64,000 bases of DNA from an archaeon (GTDB lineage Archaea > Thermoproteota > Thermoprotei_A > Marsarchaeales > Marsarchaeaceae): the NCBI GenBank assembly GCA_021817005.1, contig JAKAWJ010000002.1:1-64000 (forward strand), read 5' to 3'. The notes beneath the pieces were generated by a model. That model saw only the letters and a list, made by a program, of their open reading frames with translations. It ran no database searches and had not been told where the DNA came from. Below are positions 26,565-35,827 of this stretch, piece after piece. How positions within the stretch are numbered: the stretch's first letter is position 1; each line of letters opens with the position of its first letter. The position numbers and the translations under genes are program-made.

Positions 26565-27761
26565 ATGGATTTTGCCCTGAATGAAGAACAAGAAATGTTT
26601 CGAAGAAGCACGAGGGAATGTCTGCAGAAGAACCTCACACCGCGTATCAAGGAAATGGAAGAGAAGAGGGAAATTCCGAGAGATTCACTCAAAGAGATGG
26701 CCAAACTCGGGCTACTGGGTATCACAGTAAGCGAGGAATATGGTGGCATGAAGGCGGATTTTACAACATCCGCTGTAGCCGCGGAGGAGATTGGCAGAGC
26801 AGACATAACCCTAGCTACAGCGGTCTACTTTCTGCTCGAAGCCGGGTGGGGGTATATCTTTGATAAATACGGCCAAGAGGAAGCCAAGAGTGAAGTACTG
26901 CCTAAGGTCACTTCAGGAGATTATTTCCTTGGGGTTGCTTCCACAGAACCGACGGGAGGTTCAGACGTAGCCGGAGAGAGTACTTCCGCTGTCAAGAGTG
27001 GCACTAACTACGTCATACAGGGGGAGAAAATGTACATTAGTGGTGTCGCCGAAGCGGCGAAGTATGGAGGGGGTTTCCTGCTCTTTACGAAAACAAAACC
27101 AGAACAGGGTCACAGAGGTATGACCATAATTTATTCTGCGGTGAAGGACGCACCGAACGTAACTACCTCAATAATACGCAACATGGGGAGGGAGGGAATC
27201 TCAACTGGCACAATAACTTTCAACATGGCGACGATCCCGGAGAGATATAGAATAGGCGAAGAAAACAAAGGGTTCTACTACGCAATGGAAGGGTTCAGCA
27301 ACGCCAGAATACTCGTGTCTTCCGCAAGTCTGGGCGCAGCTTCTGCCGTGCTCGAAATGGGAGTAGAATATATCAAGAATCGGGAAGTCTTCGGCAAGAA
27401 GCTTTCCTCGTTCCAGGGCCTTCAGTTCCAGCTGGCTGAGCATTACAGCAAACTGGAAGCTGCGAAGGCGCTGGTATACAAGGCCGCTTGGGCGACGGAC
27501 GAGGCATACAAATCACAAAGATTCTCGCGCTCTGAAGTGAATAAATTGGTAGCCGCGGCGAAGTGGTTAGCTCCTACCGTTGCATTCGACACCATAAAAG
27601 ACGTCGTGACTTGGTTTGGCGCATACGGTTACAGTAAGGATGGGAGGGTTGAAGCCAGTCTGAGAGGGTCCTTCTCTTACCTTGCAGGCGCCGAAGGTGC
27701 ACTCAACGTCATGAAGCAAATGCTCAGCAGGGAAATACTGGGCCGCGAGTCCAGCACGTGA
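26565..27761 (+). CDS. Acyl-CoA dehydrogenase
   Basis: The 398-residue flavoprotein shows 'LGVASTEPTGGSDVAGESTSA' (FAD/substrate loop), 'GEKMYISGVAEAAKYG', 'REVFGKKLSSFQGLQFQLAEHY' and 'AYGYSKDGRVEASLRG' near the C-terminus. It oxidises acyl-CoA thioesters, for fatty-acid or branched-chain amino-acid breakdown; the electron acceptor (ETF) is not in the window. It stands alone between a divergent helicase gene and TFB, so its pathway is not evident. Confidence 0.93.
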   Translation: MDFALNEEQEMFRRSTRECLQKNLTPRIKEMEEKREIPRDSLKEMAKLGLLGITVSEEYGGMKADFTTSAVAAEEIGRADITLATAVYFLLEAGWGYIFDKYGQEEAKSEVLPKVTSGDYFLGVASTEPTGGSDVAGESTSAVKSGTNYVIQGEKMYISGVAEAAKYGGGFLLFTKTKPEQGHRGMTIIYSAVKDAPNVTTSIIRNMGREGISTGTITFNMATIPERYRIGEENKGFYYAMEGFSNARILVSSASLGAASAVLEMGVEYIKNREVFGKKLSSFQGLQFQLAEHYSKLEAAKALVYKAAWATDEAYKSQRFSRSEVNKLVAAAKWLAPTVAFDTIKDVVTWFGAYGYSKDGRVEASLRGSFSYLAGAEGALNVMKQMLSREILGRESST

Positions 27762-27813
27762 GCCCCTAAGTGACTCTATACCAATGGTCATATGAGGGTA
27801 AGCGATAACTTTA

Positions 27814-27850
27814 CCGGTAATGCTTATATTTAAGAGAATGCTTATATATA
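27814..27850 (+). promoter_or_regulatory. Promoter of tfb with a duplicated BRE/TATA-like element
   Basis: ccggtaatgcttatat (27814-27829) is followed by a second copy of its core, gaatgcttatatata (27836-27850). The second TATA is about 37 bp before the ATG at 27888. The same ccgg[at]aatgcttatat string lies upstream of aIF1 on the other strand. Confidence 0.6.
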
Positions 27851-27887
27851 GGTAGTTCCGTGCTTGGCTTTTTCCGCCTATTGGCGG

Positions 27888-28856
27888 ATGAGTCGACGCG
27901 AGCTGGTGCATAATTTGTCAGTGGGAGAGAAAACGGTTAGAACCCCAATCTGCCCCGTTTGCGGTTCGAATAATATAGTACATAGTGGGCACGGAGAGCT
28001 TGTCTGTGACAACTGTGGAACTGTGATTAGCGAAAAGGAAATTGATTTTGGCCAAGAATGGCGGGCCTTTACCGCGGAGGAGAGAGAGAAACGCAGTAGA
28101 ATCGGTGAACCGCTAAAGCCAGGAATGACTACGGGTATGATGAGTACAATTATTGACAAGAGGGATATCAACCGACTCAAGCTGGACGCACAGCGGAGGG
28201 TAGATGCCCTTCAGATGCGGAAGTGGCAGATGAGAAGCCGCTTCCAGACAGCGAGGGACAGGAGCACATCCCAAGCCCTCGCGGAAATAAGCAGGATCGC
28301 CACGCCACTCAAACTGCCCGACAGCGTCAAGGAAGAAGCCGCTACGATTTATCAAAAGGCTGTAGACGCGGGTCTTGTAAGAGGAAGGAGTATCGAGTCG
28401 ATTGTTGCGGCAACTCTGCATGTCGCGTGCAGGAAGTTCAATCTACCCATTGCACTAGACCAGATAACCCAGTTCACACGTAATCAGAATAAGAAAGACG
28501 TAGCACGGTGTTACCGCCTCCTCGTAAAGGATTTGAACATTCTGATGCCAGTTCCTGACCCGGTGAGCTATATCCCCAGAATCGCCTATAAATTGGGCCT
28601 TTCCGAAGCGGCTCAGGATAAAGCTCGTGAGATAATACGTGAGGCGCAGCAGATGGGAATAACAGCAGGAAAGGATCCTGCAGGGTTGGCTGCCGCAGCA
28701 ATTTACGTAGTAAGTCTTCTGGAGAACAATCGAAAAACGCAGCGGGAGATTGCAGGAGCTGCCGAGGTCACCGAAGTTACGGTCCGTAACAGATACAAAG
28801 AGCTTGTGGATAGACTGAACTTAATTCCAGTCGTTCCAGACAATCGAATAGTATAG
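27888..28856 (+). CDS. tfb: Transcription initiation factor TFB
   Basis: TFB binds TBP and the BRE and recruits RNA polymerase. The zinc ribbon is visible near the N-terminus (CPVCGSNN ... LVCDNCG, C-x2-C-x15-C-x2-C). A B-reader-like stretch follows (FGQEWRAFTAEE), then two cyclin repeats (about residues 115-210 and 210-315; GRSIESIVAATLHVACR and GKDPAGLAAAAIYVVSLL). An in-frame upstream TTG (27864) would add eight residues, but the ATG at 27888 fits. The tandem promoter element hints at autoregulation. Confidence 0.95.
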   Translation: MSRRELVHNLSVGEKTVRTPICPVCGSNNIVHSGHGELVCDNCGTVISEKEIDFGQEWRAFTAEEREKRSRIGEPLKPGMTTGMMSTIIDKRDINRLKLDAQRRVDALQMRKWQMRSRFQTARDRSTSQALAEISRIATPLKLPDSVKEEAATIYQKAVDAGLVRGRSIESIVAATLHVACRKFNLPIALDQITQFTRNQNKKDVARCYRLLVKDLNILMPVPDPVSYIPRIAYKLGLSEAAQDKAREIIREAQQMGITAGKDPAGLAAAAIYVVSLLENNRKTQREIAGAAEVTEVTVRNRYKELVDRLNLIPVVPDNRIV

Positions 28857-28868
28857 GCTGACAGACAA

Positions 28869-29177
28869 CTAGTCCATGAATATCTGTTCCTTGCTAAACC
28901 CTAGCTGAACGAGCAGAGGCACCACTCTTTCCTTGTGGTTCCCCTGCAGCTCAATTACGCTTCCGCGAGCTGTGCCTCCGCATGCCAGGGCTGCCTTTAG
29001 CTTGCTAGCGATGGACCTGGTGTCGACGTCACCGGTAAAACCGTCAATAATGGTCATTTCCTTTCCAAACCTTCGTTTCTCGCTCCTGACCGTGATGGTT
29101 TGCTGTTCCTTTACGATGCTATCCCAGATACCTAGATCCTCATCACCGAAGAGCGCCTTTTCTTTCTTCTCAACCAT
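28869..29177 (-). CDS. Translation initiation factor aIF1 (SUI1 family)
   Basis: The 102-residue protein has the SUI1 fold: 'ITVRSEKRRFGKEMTIIDGFT', 'IASKLKAALACGGTARG' and 'IELQGNHKERVVPLLVQLGF'. Archaeal aIF1 helps select the start codon on the 30S subunit. A short N-terminal extension precedes the core. It converges on tfb with 12 bp between stop codons. Confidence 0.95.
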   Translation of the reverse strand: MVEKKEKALFGDEDLGIWDSIVKEQQTITVRSEKRRFGKEMTIIDGFTGDVDTRSIASKLKAALACGGTARGSVIELQGNHKERVVPLLVQLGFSKEQIFMD

Positions 29178-29210
29178 TAACTAGCCTTTCACCGGCATTT
29201 ACCGGTAGGA

Positions 29211-29234
29211 ATTATATCATATAAGCATTTCCGG
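29211..29234 (-). promoter_or_regulatory. Promoter element upstream of aIF1
   Basis: The minus strand reads ccggaaatgcttatat (29219-29234) then gatataat. It matches the tfb promoter motif at 27814-27829 at 15 of 16 positions, in the opposite orientation relative to the genome but the same relative to its gene. Confidence 0.55.
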
Positions 29235-29434
29235 CTTTTCATTTACGCTGCTCTGCACCAGTCAGGCCCTCGCGAAGGAGAATGCGCCAGTAAACAAACC
29301 ACTGTACATAACCTAATGTATCCAATGCGGGAGGACTCGCCGGCCAAAACCCTTGGGGTAAACATTGGTAAAGAAAATTAAAAATCGACGGTCCTCACGC
29401 TAACACTTATCTCTCTCGGTGACGTACAAAATAC

Positions 29435-29575
29435 ATGCCCTTGAAGTGCTCGGATTGTGGATATGAACCCAGACAAGATGAAGTGAGCATGAGGTCCCTT
29501 CCCAAATGTCCTAAATGCGGGTCTCGTGTATTCATCAAGATTTCGTATGTGAACCCTAGGATTAAGACAGACTGA
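29435..29575 (+). CDS. 46-residue two-CxxC zinc-ribbon protein (Rpo12/RpoP-like)
   Basis: This mini-protein begins 'MPLKCSDCGYEPRQDE' and continues 'KCPKCGSRVFIKISYVNP'. The four cysteines form C-x2-C and C-x2-C pairs, a zinc ribbon. The size, the 'CPKCGSRVFIK' half and the basic tail resemble archaeal RNA polymerase subunit Rpo12 (RpoP). However, other mini zinc ribbons look alike, so Rpo12 is only a suggestion. A TATA-like acacttat (29402-29409) is about 28 bp upstream, predicting a leaderless mRNA. Confidence 0.75.
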   Translation: MPLKCSDCGYEPRQDEVSMRSLPKCPKCGSRVFIKISYVNPRIKTD

Positions 29576-29603
29576 TCGCTTATAAAGAGCTGAACGGTCG
29601 TTC

Positions 29604-30503
29604 CTAGTTGTTAGAAGTCCAAAGTGCCATCTTGGTCACAGCCTCTAACATTATTCTTCCTGTGACGGCCGCCGATACGCCGGAGGAGTCAACCATTGGA
29701 TTGAGCTCCATAACATCAAAGCCAGTAAGGTTAGACGAGATCGAAGCACCCAGCAGTTCATTGAGCTCAAAGATCGATAGTCCTTCTGCTTCGGGTGTCC
29801 CTACGCCCGCCATAAACGCGGGGTCGAGGACATCCAGATCCACGGAAACATAGACGCGCCGCGATTCCTCGACCCTTTTCAGAATTTGCGAAATTGCATG
29901 CTCAATCCCTCCTTTATGAAGCCCGAATGAACTAAATTCCAATATGCCATTTTGTTCTATGTAAGCGAGCTCCTGCTTGCAAGAGGCACGTACACCAACC
30001 TGAATCATCTTATCCGGGCCTACAACCTCAGCAACTCTACGAGAAGTAGTTGCATGACTTAGTTTGTAACTCAGGTATTCATCCCGCATATCGGTGTGTG
30101 CATCGAAAACAATAAACAAATCCGGCCTAAGAGATTTGACCGCCGAATACGTTCCAATGTGCTCACCACCGAGCATCACGATCGGAACGTTATCCTGTCT
30201 AACCTCTGAAAACGTCTCCTCCAAGCGCGATAATGTAGTCTGCGTGTCGCCTGGTACAACAGAAAGGTCACCCAAATCCTCTAGAAAGAGATCCTCTGCG
30301 TCCCGCTTGTACCTGTAGCTATAGGTTTCTATGTTTAAAGACGCTTCACGAATGGCGCTCGGCCCAAACCTGCTTCCAGGACGCCAGCAAACTGTCGAAT
30401 CGTAAGGAAATCCGATGATGTAGGCATCGGGGCGGTCCTTGTGGGCCTTAATTCCCAAGAATCCCGGAGACGGATTTGAGACATGCAACAGCCGCTCTCT
30501 CAC
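29604..30503 (-). CDS. speB: Agmatinase / ureohydrolase family
   Basis: It cleaves agmatine to putrescine and urea, using two manganese ions. The three ligand motifs are complete: 'LGGEHIGTYSAV', 'FDAHTDMRDEY' and 'SVDLDVLDPAF', followed by 'GTPEAEGLS'. The 299-residue length and 'GFPYDSTVCWRPGSRFGPSAIR' start are typical of archaeal members. Arginase and formimidoylglutamase have the same motifs; the latter would fit with urocanase elsewhere in the window, but the sequence alone cannot decide. Its start overlaps the gene upstream by 4 bp. Confidence 0.9.
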   Translation of the reverse strand: MRERLLHVSNPSPGFLGIKAHKDRPDAYIIGFPYDSTVCWRPGSRFGPSAIREASLNIETYSYRYKRDAEDLFLEDLGDLSVVPGDTQTTLSRLEETFSEVRQDNVPIVMLGGEHIGTYSAVKSLRPDLFIVFDAHTDMRDEYLSYKLSHATTSRRVAEVVGPDKMIQVGVRASCKQELAYIEQNGILEFSSFGLHKGGIEHAISQILKRVEESRRVYVSVDLDVLDPAFMAGVGTPEAEGLSIFELNELLGASISSNLTGFDVMELNPMVDSSGVSAAVTGRIMLEAVTKMALWTSNN

Positions 30504-31717
30504 TTTGACCCACGTCGCCTTAATGTCAAAAGCACCACTACTAAGCCCAAAACAATAAAAATTGCACCAAGCGCCAGTCTAAGCGCCGCGTAAACATTTG
30601 AACTACTCAGAGATGGGTTTACATAGTTGGGTATGTTTATGCTTTCTTTAGCTGAAGACTGCACGCTAACAAGCGTTGTATAAATCAGTTTCGAACCGCT
30701 ATACACCTTCAAGACATACTCGCCCCCCGGCAAAGGTCCCAAGTTCACATTTCCATTGGAACCCGTAATATTCGTAACAGTCACAGGACCTTGAAGAGAA
30801 GCCGTATAACCTCCAAGCGGGCTGCCAAACGCATTCAAAATGCGGAGGTCTATGAAATAACCAGTAGGCAACATGATTGCTGCAGACTTGTCTGATCCGA
30901 GTTCTACGTATGTGCTATTTGTCAGGCCGTCCCCGTAAGCTATGATCTCATAGGTTCCGGGCAGTAAACTCGTAAACCTTCCACTGCCCCCTGAACCGGA
31001 GCCAACAATTGAACCCGCGTATAATAGTGCAACGCTCTGCGCGGACACAGGTGCACCGCTCACCGAAATCACTGAATAAGAAAGCGTAAGCAATGGGGCG
31101 GTTATGTTGAATATCCTGTCTCCCAGTGAGACTGTAATATTAGAGGAATAGAATGAGGGAGTATCTCTGTAGACAGTAACATTATAGTTTCCTACGGGCA
31201 CGTAAAGGCTCTGTTTTCCGAATGATCCGGTCAGGTTGACGCGGGCAACCGATGTGCCCTTCTCCCCCTGTAACGTCAGCCGGACCGGACTCAGATACCC
31301 CCCGTTTGGGTTCATGACAGAATAGGTCCAGTTTACGACTCCTGCCGTCATGTTAATTCTTACTGTGGCATTGGCAGCAATATCGGTAGTAAAGTTCCGG
31401 AGAACGACGGCGTTGTCATAGGTGAGGTTAAAGTGAACAACAGTAGTAGAATTCAGTTGGAGGGTCGTGTTCGTCAAACCATTAATCGAAGTAGGGAGAG
31501 AAAATGAACCAATCCGGGTGTGATTTATGCTCGTGTTATAGGAGTAACTGACCTGCACACCCGCGAGCGTAAGATTGTCTAATGTCTTTACGCTTGCGAT
31601 CACAGTAGTCTTCTGTAGAGCAACGGAAGATGCTGACACCTGAAGATTCCCAGAAGCGAAGGCTAGAATCAGGAGCGTCAAAAGAACTGCGAGCGTGAAC
31701 GTTTTGGTTCGAGCCAT
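30500..31717 (-). CDS. Secreted, C-terminally membrane-anchored protein with Ig/carboxypeptidase-regulatory-like repeats
   Basis: A signal peptide (TFTLAVLLTLLILAFASG, about residues 5-25) leads into beta-rich repeats of 70-90 residues with 'G-x-Y-x-V-x-V-Y' patterns, as in carboxypeptidase-regulatory/PEGA-type domains. The last 30 residues form a membrane span (LALGAIFIVLGLVVVLL) with a basic end, so the bulk faces outside. More than 15 Asn-x-Ser/Thr sequons suggest heavy N-glycosylation. The function is unknown; a role in the cell envelope is inference. It is probably in one operon with agmatinase. Confidence 0.8.
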   Translation of the reverse strand: MARTKTFTLAVLLTLLILAFASGNLQVSASSVALQKTTVIASVKTLDNLTLAGVQVSYSYNTSINHTRIGSFSLPTSINGLTNTTLQLNSTTVVHFNLTYDNAVVLRNFTTDIAANATVRINMTAGVVNWTYSVMNPNGGYLSPVRLTLQGEKGTSVARVNLTGSFGKQSLYVPVGNYNVTVYRDTPSFYSSNITVSLGDRIFNITAPLLTLSYSVISVSGAPVSAQSVALLYAGSIVGSGSGGSGRFTSLLPGTYEIIAYGDGLTNSTYVELGSDKSAAIMLPTGYFIDLRILNAFGSPLGGYTASLQGPVTVTNITGSNGNVNLGPLPGGEYVLKVYSGSKLIYTTLVSVQSSAKESINIPNYVNPSLSSSNVYAALRLALGAIFIVLGLVVVLLTLRRRGSK

Positions 31718-31722
31718 CGTAT

Positions 31723-32010
31723 TTACTCTCTTACTTGAGTCCTTATTGACCTAATCGTAGCAATACTATTATCGGCTATTCCCTGCTTACTCAGCACCCC
31801 GTCGTTGCAATGGACTTCGCTTTGCGGTACATCATCAAGTGGAAGCACCGTGAGTTCCATTCTCTTTTTACCGGCAATCACAATTTCAATTTTCTCCTTT
31901 ATTCTCAGTTCCGCCACGGTCTTCGTGTTCATTCGAGCCACCTCTGGAGCTACATCCACCTTTCGTCTGAGTCTAAGCCGACGTTCAGGAAGGCGCTCAG
32001 AGGTAATCAT
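31723..32010 (-). CDS. Small conserved archaeal protein, unknown function
   Basis: From ATG 32010 the protein has about 95 residues: a basic start (SERLPERRLRLRRKVDVAPEVARMNTKTVAELRI) and a beta-rich part (KIEIVIAGKKRMELTVLPLD). The beta part is reminiscent of double-psi barrels such as the N-domain of CDC48, and the family is perhaps a nucleic-acid binder. The frame stays open to 32100, inside GlyRS. It lies between GlyRS and the secreted protein, 5 bp from the latter. Confidence 0.6.
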   Translation of the reverse strand: MITSERLPERRLRLRRKVDVAPEVARMNTKTVAELRIKEKIEIVIAGKKRMELTVLPLDDVPQSEVHCNDGVLSKQGIADNSIATIRSIRTQVRE

Positions 32011-32041
32011 GTACTTCGGTGACGAGCCAGGCGAGGTTATA

Positions 32042-33781
32042 TTAATCCTTGGCCGGAGATGCAGCCCGTTCGCCCAGCTCTCTGAGTTGCGCGCCCTCAT
32101 AGATGAATTGTCTTAGTTTTTCTGGAAGGTCAGAAAGCCTTACCCTTACCTGCTCCCACGTATCCCGGTCACGCAAAGTCACAGTTGAGTCTTCTAGTGT
32201 CTGGTAGTCGACCGTAACCGCCACGGGTACGCCGACTTCATCCAGCCTGGCATACCTCCTTCCGATTGCGCCTTCGTCGTCGTATGTAGGCGCTAGCCGA
32301 GCTCTTACCAGTCCAGAGACCAAATCCCTGGCAGTTAGGTCCAATCCATCCTTCTTCATAAGTGGCAGCACTCCAACCTGCGGGTTAGCAAGGTATCTGG
32401 GGATTGCTAACACGGCTCTCCCTTCTCTCTGAGTCAATGCATGAGCTAGCATCACGTGCATCAAGCGATCGGCTCCAAAACTACCCTCCGCAACGTGCAT
32501 ATAGTAATGCACGCCGCTCTCTGCCTTGCTCACATCTTCAACAGAAAACATTGACGTATCTATACGCTGACCATTGACCTCAAAGTAGCCGGCGCTAATT
32601 GCCCGAAGTATATCATCCTCGCTCATATCTGACAGGCTCTTAATCACTTCTCCAGTCATAGGACCATATTTTTCCCTTATCCGCACCGGGTCCCATTTAA
32701 ATCGCTTCTCCTGCTTGACAATAGGAGTGTCCAACCGCTTGAATGCCCGCAGATCAACACCCGAAGCATGTGCGTGCGCTTTCAGGTCAAAATCTCCTCT
32801 GTAAGATAGTCCCGCGACTTCGGTCCAGTTATCATTAGCGAGCCTCGCCATAAGATCCCATGTCTGCTTGGAGTAATGCGCCCTCTTATCTGCAGGAACC
32901 TCAAGATAATAATGGCTTTCTTCAGGTATACCGAGCCTAATCAGGAACTGCTTGCCCATAATCATCGCTGCGGCCAACCACTCATTCGAAATCAGCCCAG
33001 ATGATACTGCTGCTTTCCCCGTCATGGAGACGGGCTGCGCGTTTCCGCTGTCTCTCCTGAGATTCAAGCGCTCATTCGCAAGGCGCGAGAACAGTGGGCT
33101 ACTCCTTAGTTCGGGGTCGAAGAAGAATTCAAGCTCCATCTGAGTGAACTCTCTGAGCCTAATATCTCCACCCCTGGGCGAGATTTCGTTTCTTCCAACG
33201 CGACCTACCTGGGCAATGCCAAAAGCCTCCTTCTCCCTTGTCACTTCGTAGATTCGCCGGAACATGGGAAATATGCCCTGTGCAGTTTCGGGGCGCAAAT
33301 AGCCCACTAATGACGAATATGGCCCTATACTTGTCCTAAAGAGCAGATTGTAGCTTTCAGCCTGGTTGAGCTTTCCGCCACAAACCGGGCAGCCATCGAG
33401 ACGAGCGAGCGTGCTCGAAAGCTCCTCCGTGCTTTTTCCTGAGGTATCAATGCCAAGTTCCTCCAACATGTGGTCGACGCGGTAGACTCTTCCGCACTTG
33501 CTGCACTGCGTGACTAAATCCGTGAAATTATCAACATGACCGCTTGCTTTTAGCACGGCTTCTGGTACGATTATCGGAGTTTCTACCTCATACACCAAAT
33601 CAGGAAGGGAGTTGACAAAAATCCGTCGCCATTCGTCTATAAGATTCGCCTTTAACCTCGCACCATTGGGGCCATAGTCAATGAACCCCCCAACTCCACC
33701 GTAAATTTCAGAGGATTGATAGAATATTCCTCGCCTCTTAGCCAGCTCCAGAGCCTTCAAATAGGGGTCTTCGCTGCTCAA
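32042..33781 (-). CDS. glyS: Glycyl-tRNA synthetase (class II)
   Basis: The 579-residue alpha2-type enzyme begins 'AKRRGIFYQSSEIYGGVGGFIDYGPNGARLKANL', typical of archaeal and eukaryotic GlyRS. It has motif 2 (VTREKEAFGIAQVGRVGRNEISPR), a zinc-binding insert (CSKCGRVYR ... CPVCGGK), a class II motif 3 region (YMHVAEGSFGADRLMHVML) and the C-terminal anticodon-binding domain (GVLPLMKKDGLDLTARDLV). It charges tRNA-Gly. The downstream small gene overlaps its 3' end if its longest frame is used. Confidence 0.95.
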   Translation of the reverse strand: MSSEDPYLKALELAKRRGIFYQSSEIYGGVGGFIDYGPNGARLKANLIDEWRRIFVNSLPDLVYEVETPIIVPEAVLKASGHVDNFTDLVTQCSKCGRVYRVDHMLEELGIDTSGKSTEELSSTLARLDGCPVCGGKLNQAESYNLLFRTSIGPYSSLVGYLRPETAQGIFPMFRRIYEVTREKEAFGIAQVGRVGRNEISPRGGDIRLREFTQMELEFFFDPELRSSPLFSRLANERLNLRRDSGNAQPVSMTGKAAVSSGLISNEWLAAAMIMGKQFLIRLGIPEESHYYLEVPADKRAHYSKQTWDLMARLANDNWTEVAGLSYRGDFDLKAHAHASGVDLRAFKRLDTPIVKQEKRFKWDPVRIREKYGPMTGEVIKSLSDMSEDDILRAISAGYFEVNGQRIDTSMFSVEDVSKAESGVHYYMHVAEGSFGADRLMHVMLAHALTQREGRAVLAIPRYLANPQVGVLPLMKKDGLDLTARDLVSGLVRARLAPTYDDEGAIGRRYARLDEVGVPVAVTVDYQTLEDSTVTLRDRDTWEQVRVRLSDLPEKLRQFIYEGAQLRELGERAASPAKD

Positions 33782-34008
33782 CTCTTCAAACGCTCCTATT
33801 ATGCAATCGAACCAAGAAATCGCTCTGTCCGCGCAAAATCGTCACTCTTCCGAAAAATCGGTGGATGTGCTCCTTTTACCAGTTCCTCTTTGGGCCCAGT
33901 AAGGTGCGACTCTGTACTCCATATGCTGTTTGCAAGAAAGCAAAGGGCATCAATATTAAAGGCTTGGACGGCCCTTCTCGAAAATATCTCCCGACATGGT
34001 GAATCGGC

Positions 34009-35076
34009 TCACCTTACAGCTACTGAAGCTGGAGGCTCATGCACTTCAGCAGCCTTTTCATTCCCCTCACCCGACTTTCTGACATAAAAATAGAAGAGTG
34101 TGCCTGTCAGAGGTATGTTCACAAGGTACAGCACCACCCTCGTAAGCAAATCGGTTGCGGCCGCAATAGGTAGCGGTACGCCTAGTGCCGTATACGACCC
34201 AATGATGGCTGCATCGAGTATGCCTAGCATCCCAGGAACGCCGATTGGCGTCGTTGAGACTATTTCCGCAATCATCATCACAATCATAATTGCCCAAATG
34301 GATATACCGTGATAACCAATTGCATCCATTACAAGTAAAGCTACGACCGATACCAAAATCCATCTCACGCTAATCACCGCGTAGGAACTTAGAACACGTG
34401 CTGGAGACTTCGATATCTTCTTTAATGCTAGCTGAAAGTTATCGAACGCCCTGTCTATCACCCCATTCTGCTGAGCCTCTCCTCCTCCAAACAATTTACC
34501 GAGCCTTGGACCGAGTTTAGATGCAGCCCACTTTGTAATCCCCCTCAACATGTTCGCCTTAACAGCAATGGCTAGTACTACGCTGACAAGAACCAAGGTG
34601 GTGATCAAAGTATAGAATACCGTCCTTATCAAGGGCGATGTGGAGAGTGCGCCGTATACTAGTGCGGTCGCGGCTCCGGCGACTGTTACAAAGCCCAAGG
34701 CATACAATAACCTGTGAACAACAACTGACGCCGCTGGACCCCCGTAGTCGCCCTCCGCATGCTTCTTGGCCATCTGAATTCTCATCGCTTCCGCAGCAAT
34801 TCCTGTAGGCGTAGTATAAATCAGAAAGAGGCTTCCCATTGTCATGAAATACGCTTGCCGAATCGATGTCTTGACGCCGCTTGGCTTGAACAGAATGAAC
34901 CACGCAAACGAGTAAAGCACACCTCCTATAATTTCTGTTGCAGCGGCAGCAACAACATAATAGGGGTTTAGATGCGACACGTATTTTGCAATGGCGGCTG
35001 GGTTCGCCACTTTTACTAAGAGAGCCAACGCTAGCAGACCTACCGCCAACCCGGCAAGCTTTTTATACGGAGGCAT
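34009..35076 (-). CDS. Flippase-like integral membrane protein (LPG synthetase TM/AglD-like)
   Basis: About eight membrane spans with 'GGVLYSFAWFILFKPSGVKTSIRQAYFMTMGSL' and 'TPIGVPGMLGILDAAIIGSYTALGVP' match the lysylphosphatidylglycerol synthetase TM family (UPF0104), which includes archaeal AglD-like proteins. These are thought to move lipids across the membrane or act in glycosylation. Its neighbour EndA is divergent, with 45 bp between the start codons. Confidence 0.85.
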   Translation of the reverse strand: MPPYKKLAGLAVGLLALALLVKVANPAAIAKYVSHLNPYYVVAAAATEIIGGVLYSFAWFILFKPSGVKTSIRQAYFMTMGSLFLIYTTPTGIAAEAMRIQMAKKHAEGDYGGPAASVVVHRLLYALGFVTVAGAATALVYGALSTSPLIRTVFYTLITTLVLVSVVLAIAVKANMLRGITKWAASKLGPRLGKLFGGGEAQQNGVIDRAFDNFQLALKKISKSPARVLSSYAVISVRWILVSVVALLVMDAIGYHGISIWAIMIVMMIAEIVSTTPIGVPGMLGILDAAIIGSYTALGVPLPIAAATDLLTRVVLYLVNIPLTGTLFYFYVRKSGEGNEKAAEVHEPPASVAVR

Positions 35077-35121
35077 CTACGACACTTATCTTATTACTGC
35101 AAGGATGACATAACCTTTCGT

Positions 35122-35640
35122 ATGCCTAGGGCGGAAATGGTGGGAGGAGGGTATGTCGTATTTGATGAGGACGATGCTGCAGAATTGTACTGGGACGGAT
35201 TCTTTGGTCGTCCAGTCAGGGTTGCGAAGCCAAAAAAAGGGGACATCCTTTCTCCTCTAAGGTTAACACATCATGAGGTACGCTACCTTTCCGAGCGTAA
35301 TAAACTCGATATTTTCAAAGGAAAGAAGCGTATTAAGATCCCTGACTTTAAAGGACGAGCCCGAACTGTGTACTCGGTTTACAGACACCTACGTGATAAT
35401 GGATTTGTCGTTAGGTCAGGTCTCAAATTCGGCGCGACATTCGCCGCTTACGTTGAGGGGCCCGGGATAGATCACGCGCCGCTCCTGATTCAGACAGTTG
35501 ATATTAACCAAGCCCTTACAGGCATCGAGGTAATACGAGCAGGAAGGCTTTCTCACGGAATCAAGAAGAATTTTGTGTTCTCAAGTTTAGACGCTCAAGG
35601 AAAACCGATTTATGCGACCTTAAGTTGGGTGAGGTCGTAG
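35122..35640 (+). CDS. endA: tRNA-splicing endonuclease (EndA family)
   Basis: This 172-residue enzyme cuts tRNA introns at bulge-helix-bulge sites. The C-terminal nuclease domain has 'YRHLRDNGFVVRSGLKFGATFAAYVEG', 'DHAPLLIQTVD' and 'SHGIKKNFVFS'. The catalytic Tyr (near residue 110), His (near 118) and Lys (near 147) are present. With an N-terminal domain before it, it is the short alpha-type chain; crenarchaeal-type enzymes also need a beta partner, which I do not see here. It is 187 bp upstream of an intron-containing tRNA-Thr gene. Confidence 0.94.
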   Translation: MPRAEMVGGGYVVFDEDDAAELYWDGFFGRPVRVAKPKKGDILSPLRLTHHEVRYLSERNKLDIFKGKKRIKIPDFKGRARTVYSVYRHLRDNGFVVRSGLKFGATFAAYVEGPGIDHAPLLIQTVDINQALTGIEVIRAGRLSHGIKKNFVFSSLDAQGKPIYATLSWVRS

Positions 35641-35827
35641 GTGGATGACGAGGCTCGAAAGGGCCGACTGTTGTGACGAACCCACGCAGAGCCGACACCT
35701 GCACGCTTTTTACCGACAGGAAAGATGCAATCAGGACTGTGGAACAAGACGAACTGTGCCGAAAAATTATGTAGAATCCTGGATTTTTGCAAACGCTTTA
35801 ATTCTCCGCGATGTCTGATGTTCAAGC

